This document shows, piece after piece, positions 1 to 10,437 of a stretch of DNA of 64,000 nucleotides. Source of the DNA: Azolla caroliniana (lineage: Eukaryota > Polypodiophyta); NCBI GenBank assembly GCA_043228905.1, contig JBHGNT010000013.1, forward strand, positions 12,958,001 through 13,022,000, written 5' to 3'. The notes under the pieces were generated by a model. The model was given only the letters and a program-made list of their open reading frames with translations. It was not told the DNA's origin and made no database searches. The position numbers and the translations under genes were made by a program. Numbering within the stretch: the stretch's first letter is position 1; every line of letters starts with the position of its first letter.

Positions 1-127
1 ATTTTGAAAATTTCCTAATATAACCGAATATTTTTACATTAACATAACGCCAATTAAGAAAATCATTAGATGGATTGCCCAAAATATTAATAGTTGTATT
101 ATCTCATGGTAGAATCTAACCAAATAT

Positions 128-208
128 GGCAATTTGGCCGAGTGGTTAAAGCATTTGACTAGAAATCAAATGGGTTCGCCCTCATAGGTTCGAATCTTGA
201 AGTTGTTG
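128..208 (+). pseudogene. tRNA-Ser(AGA)-like pseudogene
   Basis: The copy has a good A box (TGGCCGAGTGG) and an anticodon arm with loop CTAGAAA, giving anticodon AGA. The B box is kept but the T stem is mismatched and the acceptor stem relies on several G-U pairs. It is probably not functional. Confidence 0.6.
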
Positions 209-771
209 ACATTCTTTAACTATGTTTTGGAAACTATTTACAAACATTGAGCTTTTGTGCTTTAAACATTAAATATCCCAATAGTAATCAAATGTATGTG
301 CACTAACATACTTGTGAACACTTAAATCATATCGCTACCCAAAGAATAAAGACTCATTATTTTCTAATTTCCTACCTTATTAGCATGCTTATATAGAAAA
401 TATTTTCAATATTTAATTATAACCAATACTAAAATATGTTATCGTAGATGCCTACATAGGATAATTAGGCCAAGTTGTTAAGGCGTTTAAGTAGATCCCA
501 CTCGTAGGTTTGAGCTTGAGATAAGTTGAAAAATAAATATCCCATCTTAGGAAGAATTGGTCAACATATAGAGTAAACTAAATTGTATAAAACACATTTG
601 TGAACATTGGCTTCCCAATCTATCTTCAAAACAGCCTAACCTAATGAAACGTATTTGCAATAAGCTAGTAGTGAACACATAAATAGTAGCATTACCTTAA
701 GAATAACTACTCTTTCTAGCGTTTTTCTTTCGCTTATTGTCAAGCATAGATAGTAGATGCCAACTAAATAC

Positions 772-850
772 GGCAATTTGGCCGATTGGTTAAGACGTTT
801 GACTTGAAAGCAAATGGGTTCGTCCTTGCAGGTTCCAAACTTGTAGCTCT
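772..850 (+). pseudogene. tRNA-Ser(UGA)-like pseudogene
   Basis: The D arm (GCC...) and the anticodon loop CTTGAAA are recognisable. The T loop reads TTCCAAA and the 3' acceptor strand is lost, so no cloverleaf can close. Its better-kept equivalents are 11681-11761 and 42244-42324. Confidence 0.6.
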
Positions 851-1062
851 ATAAACAGTAAATATCCCATCTTAGGAATAAGACTCGCATAGAGGAAACA
901 TCACTTTTAATGTCCCATGTGTTAATATTAGGTTCCCAAGGGATTGGAGAAACGGGCTAAATCGTATCGCTACCCAAAAAATAAAGACTTATAATTGTGT
1001 TGTTTTCTACTTTATTAGCATGCTTAGATAGATAATATTTGCAACATTTACTTACAAAATAG

Positions 1063-1143
1063 GACAATTTGGCCGAGTGGTTAAGGCGTTTGACTTGAAA
1101 TCAAATGGGTTCGCCCTCGTAGGTTCGAATCCTGCAATTGTCG
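1063..1143 (+). tRNA. tRNA-Ser(UGA), best-preserved copy
   Basis: This 81-nt class II tRNA folds fully by eye. The acceptor stem GACAATT/AATTGTC is perfect, followed by discriminator G. The D stem is GCC/GGC, the anticodon stem TTTGA/TCAAA carries loop CTTGAAA (anticodon UGA), the variable arm is GGG-TTCG-CCC, and the T arm is GTAGG-TTCGAAT-CCTGC. Both promoter boxes match consensus (TGGCCGAGTGG and GGTTCGAATCC). A TTTT stop for RNA polymerase III follows within about ten bases. This is the strongest candidate for an active tRNA gene in the window; transcription cannot be judged from sequence. Confidence 0.85.
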
Positions 1144-1280
1144 ACATTCTTTTCCCTTAAGAATAACTACTCCTTCATGCGTTTTTGGTTTGCTTATTAT
1201 CAAGCTACTATAGATAATATTTCCAACATTTTAGTGCGGACAATAGTAAAATCGATTCATGAAAACTAGAAACAATTTTC

Positions 1281-1350
1281 CTGATTGCTTATGGTGGTTG
1301 ACTCAAAATCAAATGTTTGCTTCTCGGAGTTTGGAATCCTACATTTGTAG
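1281..1350 (+). pseudogene. Fossil tRNA-like sequence in the spacer
   Basis: The stretch ending 'GGAATCCTACATTTGTAG' aligns with the 3' two thirds of the tRNA-Ser copies: GACTCAAAATCAAATG matches the anticodon arm and the T arm and acceptor strand follow. The D arm is largely missing and the loop CTCAAAA would read CAA. The sequence recurs near 2092-2160, 10697-10763, 12319-12383, 41244-41311, 42848-42912, 55808-55870 and 57590-57655. It is an older tRNA relic that travels with the array. Confidence 0.55.
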
Positions 1351-1605
1351 ACTTTCTTTTAAAATCTTTGATGTTGCCGTCATTGATTTACATCGAGCCA
1401 TTGTGTGGCAAACCAATCCATATCACAATTCAGAGAGGCGAAATATATTATGAATATTTGACCGCTTAAGTCAAATGTGTCAATATTAGGCCGACTCCAT
1501 ATAACCGAATATTTTTGCATTAACATAACGCCAACTAGGAAAATCATTAGACGGATTGACCAAAATATTAATACTTGTACTATCTCATAGAAGCCAAAAA
1601 ATTAT

Positions 1606-1665
1606 GGCAATTTGGCCAAGTGGTTTAGGCGTTTGCCCTCGTAGGTGCCAATCCTGTAGTTGTCA
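1606..1665 (+). pseudogene. tRNA-Ser-like pseudogene lacking the anticodon arm
   Basis: The 5' acceptor strand and D arm are present, then the sequence jumps from GGCGTTTG to CCCTCGTAGG. This deletes the anticodon arm and part of the variable arm. It is clearly non-functional. Confidence 0.7.
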
Positions 1666-1919
1666 AGATTCTTTTAGTAAATTGTGGAAACTATTTACTA
1701 ACATTGAGCTTTTGTGCTTTAAACATTAAATATCCCAATAGTAATCAAATGTATGTGCATTAACATACTTGTGAACACTTAAATCGTATCGCTTCCGAAA
1801 GAATAAAGACTTATAATAGTCTTTTTTTCTGCTTTACTAGCATGCTTAGATAGATAATATTTGCAACATTTAATTACAACCAATACTAAAACATGTAACT
1901 ATCATAAAGAGAAAAATAG

Positions 1920-2000
1920 GACAACTTGGACGAGTGGTTAAGATGTTTGACTAGAAATCAAATGGGTTCGCCCTCGTAGGTTCGAATCCTACAATTGTTG
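1920..2000 (+). tRNA. tRNA-Ser(AGA)-like, possibly degraded
   Basis: The anticodon arm TTTGA-CTAGAAA-TCAAA gives AGA, and the T stem GTAGG/CCTAC is perfect with an intact B box. The A box has one change (TGGACGAGTGG), the D stem has a mismatch and the acceptor stem has one mismatch and one G-U. It may be a decaying gene. Its copies in the other arrays (12997-13077 and 56922-57002) keep the AGA anticodon. Confidence 0.55.
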
Positions 2001-2285
2001 ACTTTGTTTCAGTTAGGTGATAGTATCTCCAAGATTTTAGTGTGGACAATACTCAAATCGATTAATGAAAACTAGAAAAACAATTTTCCCGACTACTTAT
2101 GGTGGTTGACTCAAAATCAAATGTTTGCTTCTCGGAGCTTGGATTCCTACATTTGTAGACTTTCTTTTGGAATCTTTGATGTTGCCGTCGTTGATTTACA
2201 TCGAGCCATTGTGTGGCAAACCAATACATATCACAATTTAGAGAGGCGGCATCTATCATGAATATTTGACCGCTTAAGTCAAATG

Positions 2286-2736
2286 TGTCATTTTTGTCCG
2301 CCGCAATAGTAACCAACGGACAAGAGCGCAGTAATATGGAATAGAGTAATATTGTAACACATGTAAATGGTTCACGTGGGAAGCGTGAACGGCTAAAAGA
2401 CCCTATGTATATATATGGCAAAAAACCTCTGATAGAGGTAGCATGTAATTTTGAATGTAAAAGGCGTATCTTAATAGAATTTTATTTTCTTTGATATATG
2501 TGTGTATCTGTGGTTAATCTACCGTGTGTCTATAATCCTTGGTGGCGTAGCACAATCGTAAGAGTGTAGGCGTGAGTAACAGTGTGTGTGCTAGCCCACT
2601 GTCAAAGGAGCTCGGTTGTAGCCATCTCCCTTATACGTTGCTAGGTTACGCACAGACGCTACCATTCGTTGTCACACAGTCACTTTGAGGTCTAGGTCGA
2701 AGGATTGACTGTAGACCGTGTTCCTAATCGTTAACA
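2286..2736 (+). mobile_element. Ty3-B 5' LTR (copy 1)
   Basis: The stretch between the tRNA repeat and the gag remnant starts TGTCATTTTTG and ends GTTAACA, which fits LTR ends. It contains a TATATATA run near 2407. Gag-like coding sequence follows on the plus strand, so this is most likely the 5' LTR. No matching 3' LTR remains because the element is truncated in RNase H. The ends are set by eye from the TG...CA rule. Confidence 0.5.
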
Positions 2737-2772
2737 CTTTTGGCACGCTTGGTGATCTGTGTCTTCTCATAG

Positions 2773-4318
2773 ATGAACAACGACAAATGGATGTTTAGCC
2801 GTAGATGCCCCAGAGAACCAACACCACAAGACCGACCAATCACAAGGTCCATCACACGCCGGGCAGAGGAACGCGCATGGCGAAAGCCTCGCCTCAGTGA
2901 CCTCAGTGATACCTGTCGGGACCACAAAGACGATTTCTCGCTCTCCAAATACCTCGGCGATACGCATGAAGGGCGCTCACCACAAAAGCACTGTGGCCTT
3001 TCCCTGCCCGCCATAGCTTCCAACATGGCCTTTGCTTAGCCCGCTTCAACGGCGAAACCAACGCCGCAACCCACATCCGACTGTTCCTCAATGTCTAGAA
3101 TGCAAACCAGATGGCGCAGAGCCTTTCTGAAGTAGTAGCGCACCAGTCCAAAATGACGGAGTTCGGATTAACCTTGGATGGGAGAGCGGCGTTTTGGCAT
3201 TCAAAGATGAATTTGCCAGCAATCACGACCTTCGACTAGCTGCAGTCAGCCTTTCTACGGTTTTTTCATCAGAGGGTGCCGCAACGCGAAATCCTCAGGC
3301 AAATTTCCACAATTAAATAGTTGTCGATCGAGACAGTAGCGGATTTCAGGTTACGCTTCCAAAATCTACAACGGAAATTAGAATGGGGCCCAGCGGAGGA
3401 CGAGGCTAGGGAGGCATTTGTGGCAGCATTACGTCGACCCATACGAACAACACTCAACAACAATAGCGTAAGAGGGGAAACAACCGATCTGGTCATAGAA
3501 AGAGCGCTACAGCTCGAGCTTGACAAAGAAGAGGAAAGGTTTTCCATGTCCTCATTGCGACAAGTGTTAGCTCAAGACGAGGAACGACATTTTCGCCAAG
3601 CGATTCAGTGCACGATTTGCTTGAATTAAGGGCATTCCGCAGTTCAATGCAACATGCAAATCCACTGCCCAATCTGTCACTCGAAAGCTCACACAATTGA
3701 GCAGTGCAAGTACAATATGTTGAACAGAGCCACTCCCACAATACGTGGCGTGGAAACATAGCGTCCCCCACGCCGTAATGAACAAAGGCGGCAAGAAGAA
3801 CGACCATGATATATGGATTGAAACCCACGCGATGATCAGCACTACCGGAATCGCCGAAATCACAACAATTCCGAGGAAAACGAGCTGAAGGATGAAGACT
3901 ACCGTGGCAACCCCAGAAATACTAAAGGGGGCCAACGCTATGAGAATTATTGTCCGACGAACAAACGTGGAGGCTTCAATGGGCCTCATGGAAACCATCG
4001 TCAATATCGGGACCAACGGCGGTACGACGAAAGTTTGGACGATGACCGGAACCAAGAACCACGCCAACACCAACAGCAACCACCACGTACGCTTCGACGA
4101 GCGAATCAGGACCGGGAGGAGCAAGTCACACCTGGGGATCGGCACACACCACTAGGGGCCGAGAAGGGCGAATCTAGCATCCATTGTTTTGTTTGTCAAC
4201 AACACGGACATTATGCCACACAATGCCCAGTACGTAAGGGCAAGGGGCCCGCCATCAATATGATTACGTCGGAAATACAGCAAGTCACGACACGTCAGCA
4301 AACAAAAAATGTTGATTG
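2773..4318 (+). pseudogene. Ty3-B gag remnant, three zinc knuckles (copy 1)
   Basis: This is a nucleocapsid-type gag scattered over three frames. A capsid-like stretch lies around 3010-3600, where 'LTLDGRAAFWHSKM' and 'ETVADFRLRFQNLQRKLEWG' resemble the retrotransposon gag domain. Three CX2CX4HX4C knuckles can be read: CTICLN-GHSAVQC near 3614 (a stop interrupts it), CPICHSKAHTIEQC near 3670, and CFVCQQHGHYATQC near 4186. A basic, Arg/Asn/Gln-rich segment lies between the second and third. Frameshifts and in-frame stops (for example near 3627 and 3760) make it non-coding. The second copy at 43213-44450 has the same order and different lesions. Confidence 0.75.
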
Positions 4319-6345
4319 GGCCATGCAAGATGAGATACGACAGATAGCCCAAGAATGGGTTGAAAAAGCAAATGCGGCAAATACGGACCGCATGCGAAAT
4401 GAGTCCGCAAACACGGTGGAGCTATTGGAGGAAGAGGGACCATCTCTGGACCCCATATGGCAAGCACTGACAATCTGCGAGATAACGCTAACCATGGACA
4501 AGTTGCTGCAACTAGTCCAACGATTCCGCCAGGCCGTGGAAGAGCGGATGACGGGCAAACTTGGGGTAGATGTTGCCGCGAATTCTACGGACATTAGCGA
4601 CGGACGGACATTGGTGGATCACCACAACCCGGCTATTAAGTTGATACTACACGATCAGGAAATCCCAGGATGCGTGATCTATGGTTGCTCGGGCGTTAAT
4701 GTAATTAGCGCGAAGACATACGAACAATTGGGAATTTCAGAATTGGAAGCTTGCCCGTTTTGGCTTCGCATGGCGGATAGTTGCTTAGTACGACCATTGG
4801 GGTTGATACGCAAGGTAGGCATTATCGTGGCAGGAGATCTCTTCGACATCTCGGCGGTAGTCCTCGCCCTTGACGCCCCAGGGGTGTATCCGATGCTGCT
4901 GGGCAGACCGTGGCTTTGTTCTGCGAATATCAAGCATAGCTAGCAACACAAGTGTATCAGCTTTTGACGCGGACGCACCAAGGTCCACGTACCAACAGAG
5001 GAAATGGTGACACATTGTACGTAGAGGATATAAATATGCAAGCTAGGGTGGATGATACGGAGTTAGAGGTATACCTAGACGAGCACCCTCAGATTATTCC
5101 GCTGTTCGAAATCGACGTTATCGAAACCACGACGGAATATGCCATGCCCGCTACACTCCACAACGAGGCTTACGACCCAAACCTGGAGACAATATTAGAA
5201 CTAAGCAGAGCATGGGCAACGTTCGAGAGGTCAATGGAAATTTCACGGCGAGTCACCGCCTTCGCCTTGGAAGAAGTAAACGTGGGTACGGCGTCAGAAC
5301 CCCGTTTCCTCTCCATCGCAAAAGAATTAATGCTGGATCAGAAAGACGCGATGATAGCACTACTCTGGAAGTATAAAGATGTATTTGCCTAGGCTCACGA
5401 GGACATGAAGGAGTTAGATCCGAAGTTCTATCAACATAAGATCAATTTAGCAACCGACGCGAAACCGGTCCAGCAACGTAGATACCGCATGAACCCAAAC
5501 TACGCGGCCCACGTAAAAGAAGAAATTGACAAACTCCTCAAGGTTGTATTCATACGACCAGTTAAACAAGCTACATGGTTAAGCACGATAGTAGTCGTAG
5601 CAAAGAAAAATGGCAAAATACGGGTATACGTGGACTACCGAAATTAAACGTCGTAACCATTATGGACGCATTCCCTTTAGCTCTCACCGATAGCGTACTG
5701 GACGCCGTCGCGGGGCATGACATGTACAATTTTTTAGATGGCTTCAGTGGGTACAACCAAGTACGCATGCACCCCGACGACCAAAGAGAAGACGACGTTT
5801 GTCACGAACTAGGGAGTCTATGTTGTAGTTGTCATGATGTTCAGGCTAAAGACGGCGCCGACGACATTTCAACGGACAATCACAGAGAATTTTGGGGAAT
5901 ATATTCCGGCCTTCATGCAAGTTTTTTTAGACGATTTTGCGGTATATGGGACAACAACCGACCATTTTACGCATCTGCAACTATGCTTGGAGCGTTGCCG
6001 AACCGCGCGCTTAAGCCTGAATCCCGCCAAATGTGCCTTCGGTGTTACCAACGGGGCTCTCCTTGGCCATATAGTTAGCAAGGAAGGGATTGCGGTCACT
6101 CCAAATAAAATCACCGTGATTACTCACACGAAAAGTCCGACAAACGTGAAATCACACATCCGATCTTTAGGACAAATACGATGGCACAGTTAGATGATAC
6201 GCTATTTGGCGGACTTCGCCACGTCATTACATGCTACTGTTCATTGAAATCCCTTCCAATGGATAGCTACGAAAGAGAAGGCATATGATGCGCTAAAGGT
6301 AATGCTAACACCCGTCGTACAGCCACCAGTTTGGGCGAAGCACTA
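4319..6345 (+). pseudogene. Ty3-B protease-RT remnant, truncated in RNase H (copy 1)
   Basis: A pepsin-like protease lies at about 4615-4940, ending in ILHDQ...LLGRPWL. Its catalytic position reads VIYGCSG here, while copy 2 keeps VIDGGSG, so copy 1 has lost the Asp. Reverse transcriptase follows at about 5405-6190, with KNGKIRVYVDYRN, SGYNQVRMHPDDQ and the catalytic FLDDFAVYG in place of YVDD. Frame changes occur near 5647 and 5830. RNase H starts (DFATSLHA, EKAYDALKVML) and is cut off at VWAKH near 6345, where tRNA-repeat sequence begins. Copy 2 breaks at the same codon, so the truncation happened before the duplication. Integrase is absent. Confidence 0.8.
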
Positions 6346-6376
6346 AAATATGTAACTATGATAGAGAGCAAAATAG

Positions 6377-6457
6377 GACAACTTGGCTGAGTGGTTAATG
6401 CATTTGACTTGAAATCAAATGGGTTCACCCTCGTAGGTTCAAATTCTGCAGTTGTCG
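6377..6457 (+). pseudogene. tRNA-Ser(UGA)-like copy at the Ty3-B truncation point
   Basis: The acceptor GACAACT/AGTTGTC pairs perfectly and the anticodon arm is intact (CTTGAAA). The D stem has a mismatch (TGGCTGAGTGG...ATGC) and the B box is changed (GGTTCAAATTC). It directly follows the broken RNase H end, as does the half-copy at 46514-46547. Confidence 0.6.
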
Positions 6458-6499
6458 ACGTTGTCCCAGTTAGGCCTTACTGAGGTGTTTGAGTCCATG

Positions 6500-6920
6500 C
6501 TAAAGTGATGACACGGGAATGTCGACGAAGAACAAGTCACCCTCTCTGAGTGTAACATATAGCGGGTACAACGAGTGTACTTTCAGTCCTCGAGCAAAGA
6601 GGTGGTTCCCACTGTGGAGTGCCCACCCTCTTGATGAGAAGGCAGCATGGATGCCGTCTTTGTCTAATTGTCTGACTGAGATCAATGGTCTTGAGAGCTC
6701 AGGTACATGTCTGACATGTCACATTATGTAGTGCCAATGTAGAGCCACCGTGAAGGTTGAGCTCTACTGTCTCAATTCCGATAATTGCACATTGCTGCGA
6801 ATTTCCGACTCGAATTGAGTCGGAATATCGGGTTGAGTATAACCGAAATTGGGATCGATGAGGGGTCACATGATATGAAGCGCCCGAATCCAAGAGCCAT
6901 GTGCTCAATTCCTCTCTCGT
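6500..6920 (-). pseudogene. Copia protease and pre-integrase fragment
   Basis: The minus strand reads a copia aspartic protease start, WLLDSGASYHVT (DSG catalytic motif), and then LISVRQLDKDGIHAAF, typical of the segment between protease and integrase. The two parts lie in different frames. Nothing else of this element is nearby, so it is a scrap. Confidence 0.7.
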
Positions 6921-6953
6921 AGGCAGAATTTATGATTCGACTAGGTTCTCAAT

Positions 6954-6956
<3 letters not shown>

Positions 6957-6996
<40 letters not shown>
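6957..6996 (+). repeat. (GA)n microsatellite
   Basis: This is a run of about 19 GA units. It resembles the GA/CT tract found at the outer end of the Ty3-A LTRs, for example near 33640 and, in reverse, near 35358. Confidence 0.9.
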
Positions 6997-6998
<2 letters not shown>

Positions 6999-7287
6999 TA
7001 AGACTTGAAATAGAAATAAGATTATATTATTAGGAAATGTTGAGAGACAAGCTCAACATTTGTGCATAATACGATGCGTAACCCAGTGCGTAGACTGAAT
7101 GCGTAAATCGGTACGCACAACATGGCCGTATCGGTGTGAAGACCGCGAGGCTGTTGGGAAGATATTCCTTGTAAGGAATAATTTTGGGAATTAGTGTAGT
7201 AGGCTCATTTATGAGTGGTAAAGTATTATAAGTACTTGTGTTAGCCCGATTGTTACGGCTTGTATAAAAGGTGACCACTAAGCACGG

Positions 7288-8685
7288 TGTCGCGAAAATA
7301 TGACGAGGATACGTGAACGTTGAGGCAAGACCCCGGGGCCTTTGTCTAGAGGATATCAAATTCGTGTATTTATATACTAAGAATTAATCGAAATGAGAAA
7401 GATTAACAAATTTCATTAATAAAAGGGAAAGAAAGATTACAATCAATCCCAAGATTGGGATTACAAAAGTTTTATCTTATGGAGATGATTAGAATAATAG
7501 ATTAGAAGAAATAAGAGATGATGATTCTTGAGTGATATGGCTTTGACAATGAATTTTGGATTTTGAGAGATTGCTTCCGTATGGAGATTATGGTTTTTCG
7601 CTTCCATAAGATAAGAGAGCTCCCCAAGAAAAGGAAAAAAATTAAGATAATATAGAGAGTCTATCCTAGTGTAGGAAAAAAATATGGAGTTCCCCCTTGA
7701 TCATAGCCTTTCCACTTTTTGTTGCATGGCCTCTACTTTTAGTTGCCTAGCTTTTTCTTTTGGTTGCATGTGACTGTCCACATGACCTTTACTTTTTCCA
7801 TGCACTCCCTTCTTTAGTTGGTTGCGTCCACATGGCCTTTACTTTAGTTCTCTTCACTTTACTTTAGTTTGTTGCATGATCCAATCTTTCGTCCGTCCGC
7901 GTCCAACCTCGTCCGGTAGCCGGTTCCATTTTGCTTGCCGGCCGGTTCCGGTTTGCTTGCCGGTTCCAGTTCCGGTTTTGCTTGCCGGCCGGTTCCGGTT
8001 TGCTTGCCGGTTCCGGTTCCGGTTTTGCTTGCCGGCCCGTTCCAGTTTGCTTGCCGGTTCCGGTTTTGCTTGCCGGTTCCGGTTCCGGTTTTGCTTGCCG
8101 GCCGGTTTCCGGTTTGCATACCCGTTCCGGTTCCAGTTTGCTTGCCGACCGGTTCCGGTTTTGCTTACCGACCGGTTTCCGGTTTTGCTTACCGACCGGT
8201 TTGCATACCCATTCCGGTTCCGGTTTTGCTTGCCGGCCGGTTCCGGTTTTGCATACCGGCCGGTTTCCGGATTGCATACCGGCCGGTTTCCAGATTTGCT
8301 TACCAGACCCATTTTTCGGATTTGCTTACCAGACCCGTTTTCCGGATTTGCTTACCGGCCAGTTTCCAGTTTTAAGGAATTTGGCCACCATCATCCATCA
8401 AGACAAAGTGGGCAAAGTGCTTTTAGCACAAATGAAAAATGAGGGAGCTCAAGGTGTTTATATAGCCAGGGCCTTAACTTTCCTATCTATGTAGGATAGT
8501 TCTAATCTCCCTATCTAATCAAACTTTATTTTCTCATAACTTGGTATGTATTTCTCCATTTTGTATATAGTAAAATACATTTTGAAGCTCTTGAGTATAT
8601 CCATCTTTCTATAGTAAGCTACTAATCTAATCTATAATAATTATTTCATTATTTTTTTACATAGTGTGTGAAGATTCACACGACA
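7288..8685 (-). mobile_element. Ty3-C family solo LTR with 4-bp ACGG duplication
   Basis: The insert begins TGTCGCG and ends ACACGACA, and ACGG flanks it at 7284-7287 and 8686-8689. The uninterrupted relative at 46551-46837 shows the empty site. The termini resemble the Ty3-C1 LTR (TGTCGTGAAG...CTTCACGACA). On the minus strand a TATATAAAC box lies near 8455. A GC-rich minisatellite occupies 7905-8370. No internal coding region remains. Confidence 0.75.
7905..8370. repeat. CCGGTTCCGG-type minisatellite
   Basis: The array is built from short variants of TTGCTTGCCGG, CCGGTTCCGG and GACCGGTTTCC, about 20-40 bases per unit, with growing divergence towards the right end. Long open frames run through it on both strands (Arg/Phe/Pro-rich on plus, Lys/Asn/Gly-rich on minus). 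They are artefacts of repeat periodicity. Confidence 0.9.
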
Positions 8686-8837
8686 ACGGTGTATGTACAG
8701 ATTGAGTATTATTTTGAATTGAGTTTTTGTGTGTTCTCTCTCTATGTCACTCCTGCATATTGTTTATATTCAACCTCTCCATTAAACCTGCGTATTTTCT
8801 ATGTTCAGTTTTCTATTGCTTCCGCACGCTATTCTTT

Positions 8838-9175
8838 TCAGGAAACTAGGTTACAAAGAGTAGACTAAGGGCTAAAGATTGGTGTTGAACCGAATGAGTT
8901 GTGATCAATGAATAGACACCTATTTATAGATCCTTATGGAGTATTCTAGAATGTTCTAGAATATTGTAGATATTTATGATATTTAATATAATCATGGAAT
9001 ATCCTAGAATGTTCTAGAATATTCTAGAATACTCTATATATCTTATAATAACTAATAATATATTTATTATAAATATATATCATATATGTTATTATAATGG
9101 TTAAAGGTCTAACATATAAACCAAGACGTCTTGGGCTCGAATCCTTGTAAGGCCAAAATGTATGTTTTCATGACA
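8838..9175 (-). mobile_element. Ty3-A LTR piece (copy 1)
   Basis: On the minus strand the unit starts TGTCATGAAAACATAC at 9175, just after a purine tract (rc of TTATCCTCCCTTTTCG) that fits a polypurine tract. It contains repeated TTCTAGAA(T) motifs and a CCTATTTATAG box. The same sequence recurs at 33688-34005, 35414-35705 and 46838-47172. Confidence 0.65.
9096..9158 (+). other. tRNA-like promoter boxes inside the Ty3-A LTR
   Basis: ATGGTTAAAGG and GGGCTCGAATCC are spaced like A and B boxes of a tRNA, with an intervening arm around CATATAAAC. The segment recurs in the other Ty3-A LTRs. It may be a tRNA-derived insertion; identity is uncertain. Confidence 0.35.
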
Positions 9176-9179
9176 TTAT

Positions 9180-9830
9180 CCTCCCTTTTCGACAACGAGT
9201 TCCACTGGTCGGAAGACAAGATTTCGGACTTTGCTTATGCGGATATTTTTTGTGAAACACAGCAACCATTTCGGAAGCATTAGCAAGATTCTCGAAAGGT
9301 TCCCATGTTCGATCATTAAGTGTATAACCTAGCTAGTCAACCAAATAATACAATTTGTTGCGAACGATCTGGGAATCGAGAATGGCCGAAACTTCATCTT
9401 TGAAACGATTTGAAACTTCAATTGGAGGTGGACGAGATGTAAGACGACCTGGAATAGAGTTGGTTTTGTAGGGCTCCAAAAGTGAAACATGGAAGACCGG
9501 GTGAAGATGCATATGAGGGGGGAGCTCAAGGTCAAATGCCACATCAGTAATCTTGCCAGATATCACATATAGGCCAAAACGTTGATAATCAAATTTGCAG
9601 TAAGGTCGGGTTATTTTAATGTGACCTTGTAAAACCCATACTCGATCTCCCACTTGAAACGTAGTCAATGAATCACGTCAATGACGGTCGACAACCTTCT
9701 TTTGAGTGTTTTAAGTATCACTTAAATGGTGCAAAAGGATATCTTGAACTTCTTGGAGTTGGCTGAGCCGATCTTCAATAGTCGAGTTCGTCGAGATTCC
9801 GGATGTTCAAGGATAGTTAAACGAGGATGG
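9180..9830 (-). pseudogene. Ty3-A integrase C-terminal part with chromodomain-like tail
   Basis: The minus strand reads the end of a Ty3 integrase: LQEVQDILLHHL, then TTFQVGDRVWVLQGHIKITR, HPVFHVSLLEPY and a tail IVRNKLYYLVD that resembles the start of a chromodomain (YLVKWLGY type; the 34 kb copy continues YLVDWLGYTPNDRTWE). The core catalytic domain is absent. At about 9835 the frame meets an oppositely oriented segment of the same polyprotein, so the two parts are head to head. Confidence 0.8.
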
Positions 9831-9839
9831 TACCCAATG

Positions 9840-10437
9840 TTTGCAAAAAATGGGGAATATCGCCCAGTGACGCAACAAGCAAAGAAGATGATTTATCTTA
9901 GCATTCATATATGGAACTTCAACTAGGAGAGGCCACATCAAAGTCAGAAGCCAATCCTCTCTTGTCTTGACCGTCTACGACTAATGGCATTTCATGTTAT
10001 AAACACACTCGGGGATTCAAGTCTTCTGAACTCTATTCGGGACCATATTGCGATTGATGAACTCACCCAAGACATTCTAAACCATATTATCCTAGATCAT
10101 GCTTCTTGTTAAGAATCTCAAAATCCTCATCAAGACTACAACCAGTTCAATTGGCATGATGGATTACTTTTTTGACAAAATCTCTTATATGTGCTTGATG
10201 GTCCTTCTCGACACCAAGACTTGCAACAATGTCATGACGCACCAATGGCTAGACATTTCAGCATCCACAAGACTTTCACATTAATTTCTCGAAGGTATTT
10301 TATTACGAAATATTTTCGTAATTGTGATACATGTTGCCGATCCAAAAGAACTCGACATCATCCATATGGCTTATTACAGCCAATGCCTATTCCTGAGAGT
10401 CCACGGAAATCTATTTCATTGGACTTCATTACGGATT
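9840..10437 (+). pseudogene. Ty3-A RNase H end and integrase zinc domain
   Basis: The plus strand reads the end of RNase H (the better copies keep KADALSRRSY) and then the integrase HHCC region, with CHDAPMA, ISRRY and CDTCCRSKRTRHHPYG, ending in SISLDFITD. Point changes break the frame between about 9900 and 10190. It belongs upstream of the integrase part found on the other strand at 9180-9830. Confidence 0.75.

Larger units (their letters stand above)
1..2285. repeat. tRNA-Ser island I (tandem tRNA-derived repeats)
   Basis: This AT-rich array alternates tRNA-Ser copies (near 128, 772, 1063, 1606 and 1920, plus a very degraded one near 466) with conserved spacers. Recurring spacer phrases include 'aaacattaaatatcccaatag', 'cgtatcgctacccaaa' and 'gcttattatcaagctta'. 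The same copies and spacers recur in the same order in islands II (10546-13974), III (41087-43212) and IV (55651-58126), so the islands are diverged duplicates. No protein gene is supported here; the short ORF at 1259-1453 lies in spacer and has no family features. The island ends where a Ty3-B LTR begins, at TGTCA near 2286. Confidence 0.85.
7152..8837 (+). mobile_element. Copia-type LTR interrupted by a solo LTR
   Basis: The outer parts, 7152-7287 and 8686-8837, together match the uninterrupted 46551-46837. The unit starts TGTTGGGAAG and ends TTCTTTTCA, and a TATAAAAGG box lies near 7263 on the plus strand. Neither copy is linked to a matching internal region, so both are solo LTRs or fragments. 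Flanking duplications were not found. Confidence 0.6.

Noticed and set aside
1-2285. Chloroplast or mitochondrial insertion carrying tRNA genes
   Set aside because: No neighbouring organellar genes are present, the spacers are repeated and nuclear-type, and the tRNA copies are tandem relatives of one gene rather than an organellar set.
7030-7359. Minus-strand ORF of 109 codons
   Set aside because: It spans the junction of a copia-type LTR and the nested solo LTR, so it is not a gene.
7822-8494. Long overlapping ORFs on both strands (up to 206 codons)
   Set aside because: They lie in a short-period GC-rich minisatellite; all frames stay open because the repeat contains no stops, and composition is low-complexity.
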